The notes: generated by a model from the letters alone, not told the origin. Positions 22,826-34,997 are shown, counted from the first letter of the stretch. The stretch is DNA of 64,000 nucleotides from Cercozoa sp. M6MM (GCA_040357565.1 JBDODJ010000029.1), one strand, 5' to 3'. Program-made: numbers and translations.

Positions 22826-23294
22826 GTTTCTCTCAAAAGTCTGATTGTCACACAAAACACCACATTGCCACAACTCAGACCGCTCACACGCAGCGCACAC
22901 ACAACACAGCACTCAGAGCATGGCAAAATGCACACCCAGCACAGCGAGAGAACACAGCACACAGGAGATTTGGCCAACTTTGGCGGCAATAGCGCAACGA
23001 GCAGCATGACAGCATGGCGCACAACCACGTGCTGAACGCACAGCAACTCCCGTGCTGCTGCGCGCCATCGCCGCCGAAAAGCGGAAAAACCGCTACAGCA
23101 AGCCTCCTCTCCTGCGCGCCGTGTTTGGAACTTGCAGCATCGCCTTACCTCGAAGCAAAGTACGAAAAACAAGTGTTGGGAATTTTGGTATTTTTTCCCG
23201 CCAGGTCGGCGCTCCGATCACACAAATTTGAATAGATGTGCTTAAACGGTGTGTGAGGACGGGTGCAGCGCGTGGCTTTAACTGTGCTAGTAGC
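22826..23294. promoter_or_regulatory. Divergent promoter region, RPS8 / RidA
   Basis: This 469-bp spacer lies between two divergent start codons. It is rich in short CACA and CAGCA tracts on the RPS8 side. No core element is evident by eye. Confidence 0.4.
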
Positions 23295-23530
23295 ATGAGC
23301 GAGTTCGAAGTTGTTGTGGCGCCCAAGGCTGGCAGGCCGGGTGAGATCCTGTTTCCAGTGTATGTGTGTTTGTACTCACGTGCTTTTTGAACACACCTGC
23401 GTGTGAGCGTATATGTCTGTTTATGTGAGCAGTTGGTCCCTTCTCGCAAGCAGTCAAGCTGAAGCCGGGCGCTTCCTTGGGTACTTGGGTGTTTCCTCTT
23501 GAATGTTGTGACGATGCACAGAGAGTTCCG

Positions 23531-23571
<41 letters not shown>

Positions 23572-24098
23572 ATTGTTGTTGTTGTTGTTGTTGTTTTCGT
23601 TGGACAGTGTTCTGCTCGGGTGCCCTGGGTCGCAACCCTGCCGACAAGAAGGTGTGTGTGTCTGTGTCTCCAGTGCCCCCCCCCCCCCGACCAGTCCTCT
23701 CGTAGCTGCCCGAAGGAGTCGAAGCACAGACGCGCCAGAGTCTCGCCAACGTGCGCAACGGTACACTGCTCTTTGTCTCCTTTCTGGTCTGACACACAGT
23801 GACACCGAACTGAATCCTTTGGTGGCGGCACAGTTCTGGAGGCGGCAGGCACGTCCATGTCGAATGTCGTCAAGGCCACGATTTTGCTCTCTGATGTACG
23901 ACACGCTCTGACGTCCTCCCACCTTGCTTTTTTGACATGTCTCCGCGCGGACGGTCCTTCCTGGTTGACAGATCAGTGACCTCAAGGCAGTGTCGCGCAT
24001 CTACGCCGAGCACTTCCCGGTGCCCCACCCGGCGCGCGTGGCCTACGCTGTGGCGACGCTGCCGGCGCACGCTCTGGTCGAGATCGAGGTAAGCAGCA

Positions 24099-24148
<50 letters not shown>

Positions 24149-24237
24149 CAAACTGCCTGCCTGTGCCCTCTATCTCCCTGTCTCTCTGTCTCTCCCTGCA
24201 GGTGATCGCCGTGTGTCCCACGCGATCGGCGCTCTAA
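23295..24237 (+). CDS. RIDA: RidA / YjgF / UK114 family enamine-imine deaminase
   Basis: RidA proteins are homotrimers that hydrolyse reactive enamines and imines made by PLP enzymes such as threonine dehydratase. Seven exons (23295-23340, 23433-23480, 23608-23651, 23706-23760, 23834-23895, 23972-24088, 24202-24237) encode about 135 residues, the family length. Visible signatures are GPFSQAVKLKPGASL, VFCSGALGRNPADKK, LPEGVEAQTRQSLANVRN, SMSNVVKATILLSD and the catalytic block HPARVAYAVATLPAHALVEI, whose Arg is the one that holds the substrate carboxylate in known structures. The end is VIAVCPTRSAL. All splice phases agree. Introns hold a (GTT)n tract, a poly-C run, a TCCGCGCGGA palindrome and an AC repeat. 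Confidence 0.94.
23524..23597 (+). repeat. GTT trinucleotide repeat in RidA intron 2
   Basis: About 23 GTT units with one ATT interruption lie between exons 2 and 3. The poly-Leu, poly-Cys and poly-Asn/Gln/Thr open frames around it are artefacts. Confidence 0.9.
24098..24146 (+). repeat. CA microsatellite in the last RidA intron
   Basis: A pure CA tract of about 48 bp lies inside the intron 24089-24201. Confidence 0.9.
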
Positions 24238-25805
24238 CTTTGCGCTGCTGTAACGCTATCAGGGGGAAGAGGTGCCTTTTTGCTTGACGTGGATGGCGCG
24301 AACTCTTGACAACTGAGTTTCAGTCATCCGGCTTTTCAATTTCGCGATCCACGTGAATTAATTTTCGTTTCTTCTGGTTTTTCTCAAACCGACGTGAGTT
24401 GCCGAGACGAGAGGCTCTCCTGTCAGTGCGGCTCTATGTGTAATCCAAAATGTACTAGATGCATTGGCTCTAAGTGTACTGTTGTTACTGCGGCTCAATG
24501 GCCCAATCAGTAAGGGAAAGGAGAGACTAAATAAATCATTCAATTAGATAAGTCGTCACTCAGTTGAGTCAACGTTAGAACTGTAGGTCAAATACCCCTA
24601 CTGGGTCTCGAAGTGATCCCACTGGATCTCGACCGAAGGAAGACGTCCTTGGTCGTTTAATGCGTGTAGAAAGAAAAACTCCGCCTGTGAACACACGACG
24701 AAGTGAGTGGAATGGAAACCAGCCAATGAGCTAACTGACCAGGCTGAAGCCGTGACGGAGCTTTCTGCTTCTCTGCAAGGACTCTGTCCAGGCAAGATCT
24801 ACAGCAACAGCAATCCACTGAGTCAGTAGTTAGGTCTCAGAGCAAGGTACCAAGCCAAAAAACTCTTAAACTTCTTCCTTGTCTCAAACTTGTTGAGACA
24901 TAGATTATGACCTCCACGCGGACGGGTCAGAGCAATGACTACTGAAAATGTGCAGTAACAGCTGTTACTGACGGTTGTCAGTGAAAAGAACTAAATAAAA
25001 GAAGTAAGTCGTCAATTAGACGAAGCGAGGAAATCAACTGATTTAGTTTGAAGAAGCGAAGTGAAGAATTACCCCAACTGGGTTCTTACGTCAAACTAGA
25101 CGGAGTTGTAGCTAGACGGAAACTTCCGTCGCAGGGGAAAATCGTGAGAAGATTTAACAAGAAAACCCTTCTCTCTACAGCAGCCAATGCTTACTTGTAG
25201 AGGTGGATATCAGTACAAACTGCAGAGCAACTGACCAGCTGATGCCAAGTAGATGAGGTTTTCTCTTTGCCAACTGGCAGGCTCAATCTACAGGACAGGC
25301 TTTCAGACAGGTCCAGTCACAGCTCTATGGGCAGTAGTACCGTAGAGCCACATACTCTTAACTCTTCTTTCTCTTTTGCTTCAATAATGGGAGACCAACT
25401 GGTCTGTCTGGGTTCATCCCCGCGGAGACTGCATAACCTGAGTCAGTCTGTAACAGTACTACGACTGCGGGAGCACTTAGGGCTTCGTACGGTACGGGAG
25501 CCCCAGTTTGCAGAAAAGAAAACCCGGTTCACCGTCATTATCATTATTATTTCGTTCTTCTAAGAACATTGAAGCTTGGCGACACGAAGCCGCCAAACGT
25601 GCGTTGTCGGGGTGCGAGGTCGCTCACAACACGTCCACGATGAACTAACTAACTGTTGTGAGTTTCTGACCTCAGCTAGGCACGCGTACGACTCAGGCTC
25701 AGCTAGGCACGTCAGACGCCGCAAAAAGTGCTGGTCAGACACCACGGTGAGACAGTGCGCTGAGCCGAGCCTACTATAGATAAGTATACAGTCCGTTGGA
25801 CCCAC
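24238..25805. other. 1.6-kb spacer before the proton channel gene
   Basis: The sequence is less GC-rich than its surroundings and stop codons are frequent in all frames. One 98-codon plus-strand frame (25267-25563) shows no coding character. I see no tRNA, rRNA or snRNA signature and no repeat copy. Confidence 0.4.
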
Positions 25806-26808
25806 ATGCCGCACGAAGCAGACTTGGATGTGGTATCATCGTATACAGCACTTCGTTGATACTGCGCCACTCATTCTGTTGTGTTGGTGCCGTGCCGGTG
25901 CGGTGCCTCCTCCGTCTTCAGAGCAAGTTGCCGCAGTGGCGGCGTTTCTTGTCCAGGTGGCTTGATGCTCACTGGTGGCACACGACAGTTTTAGTTCTAC
26001 TTGGCATCGACGTTGCTTTCGTCGTGAGCGAAATCCTCCTCGGTAGGTCGAGACCCGACTGCTTGCACACCTTTGATTTTAATTTCTTGCCTGTCTTGCC
26101 TGTATAAAGTTAACGAACATCATCACCCGGCAGCGCACTATTTGCACATTGGTACCATTGTGTGTGCAAATGGCCGTCACAAAGAACCGGAACCGAGTAA
26201 AATTTCAGGAAGTCTGGCAATCTTGTTCATCTTTGCCGTCGAGTTGTTTCTGCTGCTTCTGTAAAGAACTCCACCCCTCACTCTCCCGATGCTTGTTTTT
26301 CTGATCGAAGATACGATCCACCCTGTAAACTTACTTGGTCCAGTCTGCGAGGCGTCTATTCCTTCTGCACTGACGGCGGTCTCGTTTTCGATGTATCGAT
26401 CCTGCATTACAGTTGGAGTTTCAAGTCAGTCAGACGAGTATGAAATCCATCTGAACTGTAGGTGGTCGTGGTGGGCTGTGCACTCGCACTGGAACTCTCA
26501 CCAGTCACCGATGCTGCGGTAACATATTTTTACCCTAGAGTGGTAGGGTAGCCTGCTTGCTGGTATGTGCGTGTGTTACTGTGCCTGCACAGGGCCTGGT
26601 TGTGCTGCTGCGACTGTGGCGTATCGTACGCATCGGGCACGGCGTGTGGCAGCAGGCACGCGCACAGGACGCCGCGAAGATCGCCAAGCTGCAGTCGGAA
26701 GTGGCCTCGTTGCGCGCTCGCCTGGCTGTCACTGGCAGTGTCGCGTCGCCTCCCGGGACCAGGGCAGAGGACACTGGTCCTACAGACACCAAGACACCCG
26801 GCACTTGA
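25806..26808 (+). CDS. HVCN1: Voltage-gated proton channel (Hv1/VSOP family)
   Basis: Hv1 channels are four-helix voltage sensors that extrude protons across the plasma or vacuolar membrane. Exons read: 25806-25832 (MPHEADLDV), 25922-26042 (S1, VLVLLGIDVAFVVSEILL, with the selectivity Asp in the LGIDVAF position), 26110-26151 (NEHHHPAAHYLHI), 26209-26260 (S2, LAILFIFAVELFLLL), 26462-26518 (S3, VVVVGCALALELSPVTDAA) and 26593-26808. The last starts with S4, LVVLLRLWRIVRIGHGV, carrying the three arginines with the invariant Trp, then a coiled coil (AAKIAKLQSEVASLRARL) as in dimeric Hv1. The short S2-S3 linker exon between 26260 and 26462 is not resolved: LEFQ followed by a 37-nt intron is one option. 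The histidine cluster in the S1-S2 loop is where Zn2+ inhibits known channels. Confidence 0.85.
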
Positions 26809-27311
26809 ACTGCCATTGAAAAGTGCTCACGGCTACACCGCAGTAAACTGAATAGAACTTCGGAGAACTTCGGAACGAAACATCAGCTCGCCTCTTCAGT
26901 AAATTTAGAAACGCTTCAGGAATCTGAATCGGAATCGTGGAAAGAACGTGACAACACCCCTCCCCCGTTCGATTTCACTGGTCAGATAGCTCATCTAGGG
27001 CCGACCTTGTGTCATTCAGTCGGGTTCTCTCGCACCAATTCGTTCGATTCTGTCGATTGATCCTTGTATGTCACAGCCTGAGACCTAGGAGTCTTTTCTT
27101 TGCAACGAACGTCGCGAAGAATCTCCATTGCTTTGGGTAGTCCATGAACGAAGACAAGGCATGCTGCTTCAAAGCGTGAAGCAAACGTCGGCAACGGCAT
27201 CTTCGAATTTTCATCGAATAACTCATTGCCCGTTCTCGCCACACCTAAATTTACAGAAAAGAAAACATGCCCAGAAGTATTCAAACTCTAAGTCTTAGCT
27301 CAGACTAGCTC
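26809..27311. other. Spacer between convergent genes
   Basis: This 503-bp spacer has no gene that I can support. A 90-codon minus-strand frame (27012-27284) lies just beyond the preferred stop of the next gene and might be an additional exon of it, but no clean acceptor links them. Confidence 0.35.
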
Positions 27312-28666
27312 CTATTTACACTCGATAAACTCTCTCCACTCCAATTCGCCGGCGGATTCCATGTCACTGCGAATCCACCTTATTCGTCCGAAATATCTTA
27401 CTCCCTGGATATATGCACGAAAGGACTCATACGGATCGGACGGATCTTGACTCATTCCGAACGGCATCATCTAAGTTTAGGAAAGACAACTGGTCAAAAG
27501 TCCAAAACTGCGGTTGCCGGGAACAACTTAAAATTTAAACATAAAACCCAGTAAAATTTAAACTTAAATATAACTTAAAATTGACAGTTTACCGCACGAC
27601 GATGGGAGAACTGGTTGCTGAGAATCTGCTTGTCGCGGAGCAGTACAGTGTAGTCTTTCCACGAAATGGTTGCTAATGGAGTCCGCTTTGTGCTCCGATC
27701 CAGCAGCGTGTAGTACACGAACTGCCAGTTTTCAAATCCACAATCGCAACAACAGACAGTGAAATCATTGCGCCAACGGGCAACCTTGAAGACAATAGTA
27801 CACATTTGTGGAGCCTTTTAGCATAGCGATGGAAAACCTGTTCGACAATTGGAAATGATGCTACAATTTTATAGTTCCGAGGTAAATTAGAGTTACGTTC
27901 TGCGCATCCTCCATCGTGAGTTGCTCTTTTGTGCTGTCAGCCATCATTTTTCCATGCTTTGGGTGTACTTCCATTCCATGAATGACCTACAAACAAGTTG
28001 GCCTCAAAAAAGCTCGATCCAAAACAACACTTTGAACTCACATGTTCTTCCATCAGTTTGGCCAATTTGGCTTCCGGTGTGATGTCAAGGTGCTCGTACT
28101 GCAAGTCACAAAGCTACACTTCGAAACTGCACGAATTAAATGTAGCAGTATAAACTTACCTTGATAAGGCAAAGACGAATGAGCGCCTCGAGGAATTCTG
28201 AGCGAGTGAACTTGTTGTCTGGGTTGTCTGGGTCGTCCCAGTCAATTTGTCGCACGTGTATCTCTCCGGTTTCCTTGTCTTCGATCTCGATGTACTTCTC
28301 TTCGACATTAGTCCGTTTGAAGACCTCATCAATTCTGTTTTGCGATAATGTTTTCAGGCCTTAAACTTACATAGAGTTCTTATATTTGAATATCTGGTAA
28401 TTTTTACCGTTGAGAAGTGAGGTGTGCATCTAAGTTTAAATTTCGAGACAATTTAACACAAAGCTACTTCTGTTATTGTATCGTGTGTGTATGTGTGTGT
28501 GTATGTGTGTGTGTATGTGTGTGTGTATGTGTGTGTGTNNNNNNNNNNNNNNNNNNNNNNNNNNNNNNNNNNNNNNNNNNNNNNNNNNNNNNNNNNNNNN
28601 NNNNNNNNNNNNNNNNNNNNNNNNNNNNNNNNNNNNNNGTGTGTGTATGTGTGTGTGTATGTGTGT

Positions 28667-28748
<82 letters not shown>

Positions 28749-30943
28749 TGAGACCTGTGATCCCGCAATCTTTGCAAAAATTGCCAAACGAGATCATCCC
28801 TACAGTCCTAGTTATCTGGAGCTCCAACCGTCAAAGGTGAGTCTGAACACATTCTTACCCATAAACTTGCAATCAGCCGACACGCCAGACGAAGAAAAAA
28901 ACTGCATTCAGCGGTACCTCAAGTGGTAATGACACTATAGAGATCTAGGCTGTTACCTGGAAGATCTTCGAAAGCTCGTAGACGTAGCTCGACAAAACAG
29001 TCTTCAGTGGCAACCTGTTCCTTTCCCCTAAGTTTACGGGTATTACGTCAACGAATTGTTGAGTTTCTTGCAGCAGGCAACACGATACCACGCACAACGT
29101 CAGCAAACTAAAGGGAATACGTGTCACGTGGCTTAGAGGGGTGTGAGGAATGATTAAAGCGACAAAGGAACAGAGTAGTTAAGTGAAGTAACCTGCATCT
29201 GTTCCCAATCGCGCTCTAACATCTCATCCAGTTGTTGCTGTGTTGGTATTCCGCACGGTTCTGCAAAAATAAAAACACACAATATCAAACAAGGACCCAC
29301 CATCAAAGTTAAACTTGCAAGCTGCAATTGATACCAAAGTCCCACGGTCGTTTCTGAGGAACAAGCGTTTCGTCTGTGATATGCTGGATGTCGGCGGTCT
29401 CAATCGTGAGCTGTTTGCGCTGTTCGCCCGTCTTACTCGGGATACTGCGCAGATATCGAAACATCGGATATGTTTCGGTTAGGCTTTTCGCTTTAAAAAA
29501 ACCCTAGTAATTTAAACTACCTGCATTGAAATGGAGGAGGCACCACGACTAAGCGATGGTACTCGCTCCCAGTCGAATCAGTTACCACAAGCTAAGAGAG
29601 AAAAAATAAATGTAAACTTAGTTAAAGCAAAATTTACCCCCCCCCCCCCGGGAGCGGAATTTACTCATCGCTAATCAATCTAAATAAAAGGTAGTGTTTA
29701 GTAGGAGCATTTACATAATCGTCACTCATATAGCGAGAGCCATTGACGAGGAAGACGAAAAGCAGTTCAGAGTATATTGGCATATACACCTCTGATAAAA
29801 AAAGTAGTTATGCAAAAGCGGAGTTAGCTTCAGATAAAAGAAAGATAGTACTACCTGCAAAAAATCGCTCAAAATGTTCTGTTTCTGCGCGACCCGAACC
29901 AAGGTTTTCTGTTTCACTTCCTACCCCAGATTCTTCCTCTTGCTCTTCGTGTGTCTGCTCGTCCAGAATCTTTTCGATGCGAGTCATTTTGATTGAGCGT
30001 TGCCAAGCGTTGAAGTTGCCAGCGAGGCGTACCTTCAGGGTCGAAAGAGGAGTGAAGGAGTGTAAATTTAAAGGCACGAACCCACCTCCAACTCCTTTGA
30101 AGTGGTGAAGGTATTCGAAGGCAATGAGAGCTTGATCATCACTTTGACGTTGTGCTCTGCACTGTTTATCACAAAATCCGCACAGATTTGTTTACCTCCG
30201 TACCCCCATATTCCCCTCCCTTTACCCCCTTACCCTTCCCCCATACCCTTCCCCTCGTTCTCCACCCTCAGGTTGCTTCGCACGCTCTCTTTTCCACGTA
30301 TAGATTGTTCGGCAAAAATACCTGCAATAGGCAAATCGTTCAAACAGCGTCGTAGGCCGCGATACGAAATCCTTGGACTGTCGCAAATCAACGATCAGAC
30401 CTTCATCTACATGCTCAGTTGCGGGAATAACCAAAATGGTCGGAACAGCAATCTTGCATCTGCGAAGTATCAGTTTATTTACCCAAAAGGCCCCGAGGAA
30501 ATGAGTTGATTTTGGACCACGGCAGCAAAACTGAAGCATTGCTCCGGAAGCGCACCTCCCGTGGAGTGAACTTGCTCCAATTGTGCTGGTGATAATCGGC
30601 GTACTTGTCGCGAACATCTAAGTTCACACATAAACTGAACTGGCAAGCGGAGGTGGTAAAGGGGTAAGGAGATATAAGGGGGCGACAGGTAAGGGGTATA
30701 GTGGGTGTCAGGGTCTAGGGGTAGGGGATTGAAGAGGGTAAGGGGTAAAGTGGGCATCGCGTAAAGGGGTAAATCGACGTAAACTGTACAGTTTGCCAGC
30801 CAAAGGACATTTTGTCCCCCTTTTCCGCAGAATACTTCGAAGCTGCACTCACGGCAAGCTATTTGAAGTCGATATTCGCCCGAAAGAAGCGAAGTAGATG
30901 ACTGCTCAGTGTCGTGCCCTGGTACCAAGAGTGTATCTGGCAT
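27312..30943 (-). CDS. Uncharacterised multi-exon protein, possibly ciliary
   Basis: About 15-17 exons run from an ATG at 30943 (MPDTLLVPGHDTEQSSTSLL) to a TAG at 27312-27314 (end GELEWREFIECK), giving roughly 600 residues. Readable exons include DVRDKYADYHQHNWSKFTPR, CKIAVPTILVIPATEHVDEG, VRLAGNFNAWQRSIKMTRIE, EVYMPIYSELLFVFLVNGS, LVVTDSTGSEYHRLVVVPPP, IPSKTGEQRKQLTIETADIQ, RIDEVFKRTNVEEKYIEIED, then NKFTRSEFLEALIRLCLIKY, YEHLDITPEAKLAKLMEEH and WRNDFTVCCCDCGFENWQFV. The block RSEFLEALIRLCLIKY recalls a motif seen in several conserved flagellar proteins, next to a short FCKDCGIT exon; I cannot name the family. One intron holds a GT repeat with a 100-N gap. Unlike its neighbours, this gene has G-rich rather than C-rich tracts on its sense strand (30220-30260 and near 29640). 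Some exon joins are unverified. Confidence 0.55.
28486..28747 (+). repeat. GT/GTAT microsatellite with 100-N gap
   Basis: (GTGTGTAT)n merges into pure (GT)n and is interrupted by N at 28539-28638. It lies in an intron of the minus-strand gene. The true length is unknown. Confidence 0.9.
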
Positions 30944-31183
30944 GGCCTTTGTCTCTCATTGTGGTTCTCACTCACAGTTATGGCAGATTATTGGTCTGGC
31001 TGTCCGCGCGGATAGCAGAGCACCAGTTCTTCCTTTCGGCGTTTCCACCCAAAAACTTGGGTCTACACTCCGCACTGAGAACGGTCCGGAAAATCGGTGG
31101 TTTTGGTTTCAGGACCAGCGTTGTTTAATTTAGTTTTCAGCTCTAGCAGGTACAATAAAAAATGGCGTGCTACTGTTCATACA

Positions 31184-32622
31184 TTAGTTGTATTGTTGTC
31201 CGGTATACAGCAGGTTCAGACAACTCATCCACCGTCTCGTTGCCTGGAAGGAGAAACGAATGAAAGAGAAAAAGCTGGAAGAAACGAACTGAACTGCCAG
31301 CCAGCAAGCGGAAATGTCACAGTAAGTTGAAATACCCGCTGAATAAATGATTAATACAGAAAACACAGAGGCTTGATTTAGTACCGTATATACAAGAGGC
31401 AACATGTGAGATAAGCTCCGGTAGAAGCGGTGTATTTCTGCTAGTTTGCCACAATCATCAGTCATCGTCTGTATCGGGGTAAGAAAGATATATGTTTACA
31501 TCAACCCGCGGATGTAGGCGTGCAGCGGCAACAAGTCGAGCGTCGGCAGATTCACAGAGGCGCAGTGCACCTTATCGGCCGGAGCGCCGCACAACAGCAG
31601 CTCGGCATACGTATCGGGCATCACTCGTATTGGTTCAGAAAACCTGCTTCATCGCATAAAACGTCGAAACTTGGTAAATACAATATTCAGATGCGCGAAA
31701 GCTACACAAGGTCGATGTCAAAGGTGTGAAACAAGTCGAAGAACACGCTGCGGATTGTGCTGCGGCCTGCGTGCATATGCCGCAGCGCGTTTGCGATCTT
31801 TAAAATAATCCAGTCCGATGCCAGGAGAGACAAACGTATTAATTAAAATGTACGCACATATAATTCGCAGGGACGCTTCTCGAGTTGCAACAACCGTATT
31901 ACTCGCAAACCTGCCGTACTAGCAAATCAAATGTCAGCATGAACTGAAGGCTGGAACCTTTCTAAAAACTGAACACAGAACGAATAAATTACAGAGTGTG
32001 CAGTGTGGCAGATATGGCGACGACAAGGCAGTGTATACGTGTCTTGCCAGCTCTTTGATGTCATAGTGCACCTGTTCATGGTGATGCTGCAACCGCTGCT
32101 GCCACTGGAACACCAAGGTGCGTTGGATGTCTTGCGCTACACACAGCCGAAACTGACCGTTCTAATTCAGAGTCTGTGCCATATACGAACACACCCCAAC
32201 CGTAACGGTGGTACGTCACCGCAATCTCAAAGTTTGGCCTGTTTAATTTCAGATCGCATTTAAGCACAGTAAAAGAAAGTAGTCGTGCTGTAGGAGTAGC
32301 TTCAAGTAACTGTACCGAAACACCGCTTCCGCACGCAATAACACACGAACAGCGCACCATTTCTGTCGTTTGAGCGCAATCTGAAGTCGCAACAGGGTGG
32401 GCTCACGCGGTTAAATTCACCTTACGAAGTCGATGTAATATTGAATGTCCAGTACATCAGCAGCATCGTTTACGTCGTCGGAATGACACAGCGGAATCAA
32501 CTTCATTAGTGTCTGACAGCTGCACAGCAAGCTCAACAATGACCACAGACCCTAGTACATCTGTGCGCGACCACTGTGTGTATGTGTGTATGTGTGTGTG
32601 TGCGTGTGTGTGTGTGGTGTGT

Positions 32623-32684
<62 letters not shown>

Positions 32685-33005
32685 CTGTTCGCTTCGGCGG
32701 CACCGAGCAGAGAGCTTCGGAACAGTGCGTCATCGCTTCCGCAGTAGCTGTGAGTTGCAGTGAAGCAACTTACGCAATATACTTGAGCCAATACAACAGG
32801 TGTGTACGCAATAGCCAGTGCGTGCATGTCTCTCTGGCCGAGTCTGCGTGCCACGGCAGTTATCAGACGGTGCGGTAGTCGTAAGAGAGTGTCCCATTCT
32901 CGCTACGCACAAGAACGTCTCCCGAGGACACAGACTGCAGTGAGTAAAAACCTTTATTTGAACGACGCTGCCGAAGCGTACAGATGGTGGGATGTCCACA
33001 GACAT
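31184..33005 (-). CDS. Uncharacterised protein
   Basis: About ten exons are legible from an ATG at 33005 (MSVDIPPS) to a TAA at 31184. After the first intron the protein reads SGDVLVRSENGTLSYDYRT, then CGSDDALFRSSLLGAAEANR, TLMKLIPLCHSDDVNDAADV with LDIQYYIDF, FEIAVTYHRYGWGVFVYGTD, WQQRLQHHHEQVHYDIKELA, LRVIRLLQLEKRPCELY, IANALRHMHAGRSTIRSVFF, the continuous FSEPIRVMPDTYAELLLCGA and KVHCASVNLPTLDLLPLHAY, and KLAEIHRFYRSLSHMLPLVY. The segments are clearly coding, with long family-like hydrophobic and charged patterning, but I do not recognise the family. The final exon (ending LNLLYTGQQYN) and the joins near 31480 and 31920 are uncertain. An intron near 32575-32680 contains a long GT repeat. 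It is divergent from the gene starting at 33246. Confidence 0.55.
32576..32683 (+). repeat. GT microsatellite
   Basis: A GT-rich tract with TATG, GCGT and GGTG interruptions becomes pure GT after 32626. It lies in an intron of the minus-strand gene. Confidence 0.9.
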
Positions 33006-33245
33006 CTGGATGCACAAAATAAAAATCTTGCTTATTTAGTCATGCCTTCTTAAATGGTACCTTAAACTGAAACTTCCACTAGAAAAGAAAACTATTCAAG
33101 CAGATTAACCATCTAGGAATGACCGAGAATCAAAACTCAAATGCACAGTAGCCACAAAGATCTTCCTGATTTTTGTGAGAAGCTGGAATCGCTTGAGAGC
33201 TCTCAGTGTGTCCGTAGAGTTCGCATATTAGAATAACAACACGAG

Positions 33246-33927
33246 ATGCTGGCTACTTTCTTGCAGAACGCGGTAAATTTCTTTCTGTTGTGGCCTTGGT
33301 GGCAGTAACTTGCTTTCACATGGGGCTGGACAGCTGCGTCCGGAGCGATCGGACGGTGCCGAGGGCGCGATCGGTGCCATGATGCAGTGGTACAAGGCAA
33401 CGGCCACCCCAGAGGTTTGTTTTAGTTTCCTCTTGATATACGTTGTGTACAATCGGCATTCACTCAGTCGACGTCGGACCTGCGTCGCATCAGCAAGTCG
33501 CGCGTCAGCTTCCGTCGCACCTTCCCGGACGAGAACGAGGAAGAGGCTGCTCCTGAGTACTCTTGTTGTTACTTAGTATGCAGAGTCATTGCAGCACACG
33601 GCCTGATATTACATGACACCATTTCTGTTGCGTGCGCAGGAAGGTCTCTCGTGTGGCTGCCCGTCTGAAGGCGCTCCCGGAGATCCTGTGTACCACTGAC
33701 TCGATTGTCTTGTGGACTGCACTCACTGACCGTATATCTTGGTATTCGTGGACAGACGCGCCGTCGCTTCGTACTGTCGGCGACTCCAACGGGTATGCCA
33801 TGACCCTGCCCCCTCCAGCATGTGTCTTGTGTATACTGTGTTCCCTCTGGGCAGTGCCGCCATTCTGGCCGCTGCTTCGCTCATCCACGTCAAGAAGGAG
33901 GGTGCAAATTTGTCTCGATGCGCGTGT

Positions 33928-33979
<52 letters not shown>

Positions 33980-34997
33980 NNNNNNNNNNNNNNNNNNNNN
34001 NNNNNNNNNNNNNNNNNNNNNNNNNNNNNNNNNNNNNNNNNNNNNNNNNNNNNNNNNNNNNNNNNNNNNNNNNNNNNNNGTCGCAGGGTCACTGTGGACA
34101 ACGAGATCGAGCATCCGCTGGTGCATGTCGCGTCGACTGACATGCAGGCGCAACTGCTGTCTGTCTTCACGGTACACTCCTCTCTACTCCTACCCCTACT
34201 CCTACCCCTACCCCTACCCCTACCCCTACCCCTACCCCTACCCCTACAGGGGCCCTACTCCTACCCCTACACCTACCCCCTACCCGCCCTGTCCTACCTT
34301 ATTGCGATCAAAGTTCGGCGAGGACGTGGCGGTCGAGGTGGCCGAGCAAGTCGCTGTTGCTGTACCTTGCGATGTGTCATACACCTCCCCTTCCATGTGT
34401 ATCGCACCTTGCCAATAGGTGCCGGGCAAGGCTCCTCTGGAACTGCTGCGACAACTGAGTTTCGTCGTGGCCGAGTTGGCACGTCTCACGGCCGTCGCTG
34501 CCGCCGAGCAGTCGCCCCTCGTTGCCGAACAGCTCGAGCAGCAGGAGGACGAGACCACTGAGGAAGAGGACAGCGCTGAGGTAGCTTCCTTCTACCTGCT
34601 ACTACCTTGTCCGTTATCCCCGCTCTGGAGAATCCCAAGGCCTTCTCCGAGGAGCAGCTGCGCACGCGTGTCGACCTCATGTACCGCGCTCTGCTGTCAC
34701 GCACGGCCATGTACGCTACCCTCTCTCTCTGCATTGAACATGTATATTATATATATATATATATATATCTATGTATATCTATGTATATGTATGTGTGTAT
34801 AGGATGTTTGATGCTCCCGACCTGGACAAGGCCTCGCTGACTGAGCTGCTTGAGAAGGTACAATACACCCTACCCCCCCCCCCCCGGGTGTGTTATTTAT
34901 CACGTGTGTCCCACCAGTTCCGCACCAAGATCGAAGGCGCCTCGGTGCCGCAGGTTAAAGCAGCCATGCAGGACATTGCGCAGCGCATGTACACTGC

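Noticed and set aside
25267-25563. 98-codon plus-strand frame in the spacer
   Set aside because: Composition is not coding-like (ends in a run of Ile and Phe from an ATT repeat) and no exon joins it.
28417-28929. Long open frames of poly-Cys/Val and poly-Thr/His on both strands (also at 2787-3257, 13098-13284, 14416-14800, 32509-32854, 53346-53760)
   Set aside because: They are translations of GT/CA microsatellites and contain gap residues; real exons of neighbouring genes account for the flanks.
34186-34247. CTACCC hexamers as an interstitial telomere
   Set aside because: Only about 60 bp, ends in an acceptor CTACAG, and lies between two exons in phase; best explained as a C-rich intron.
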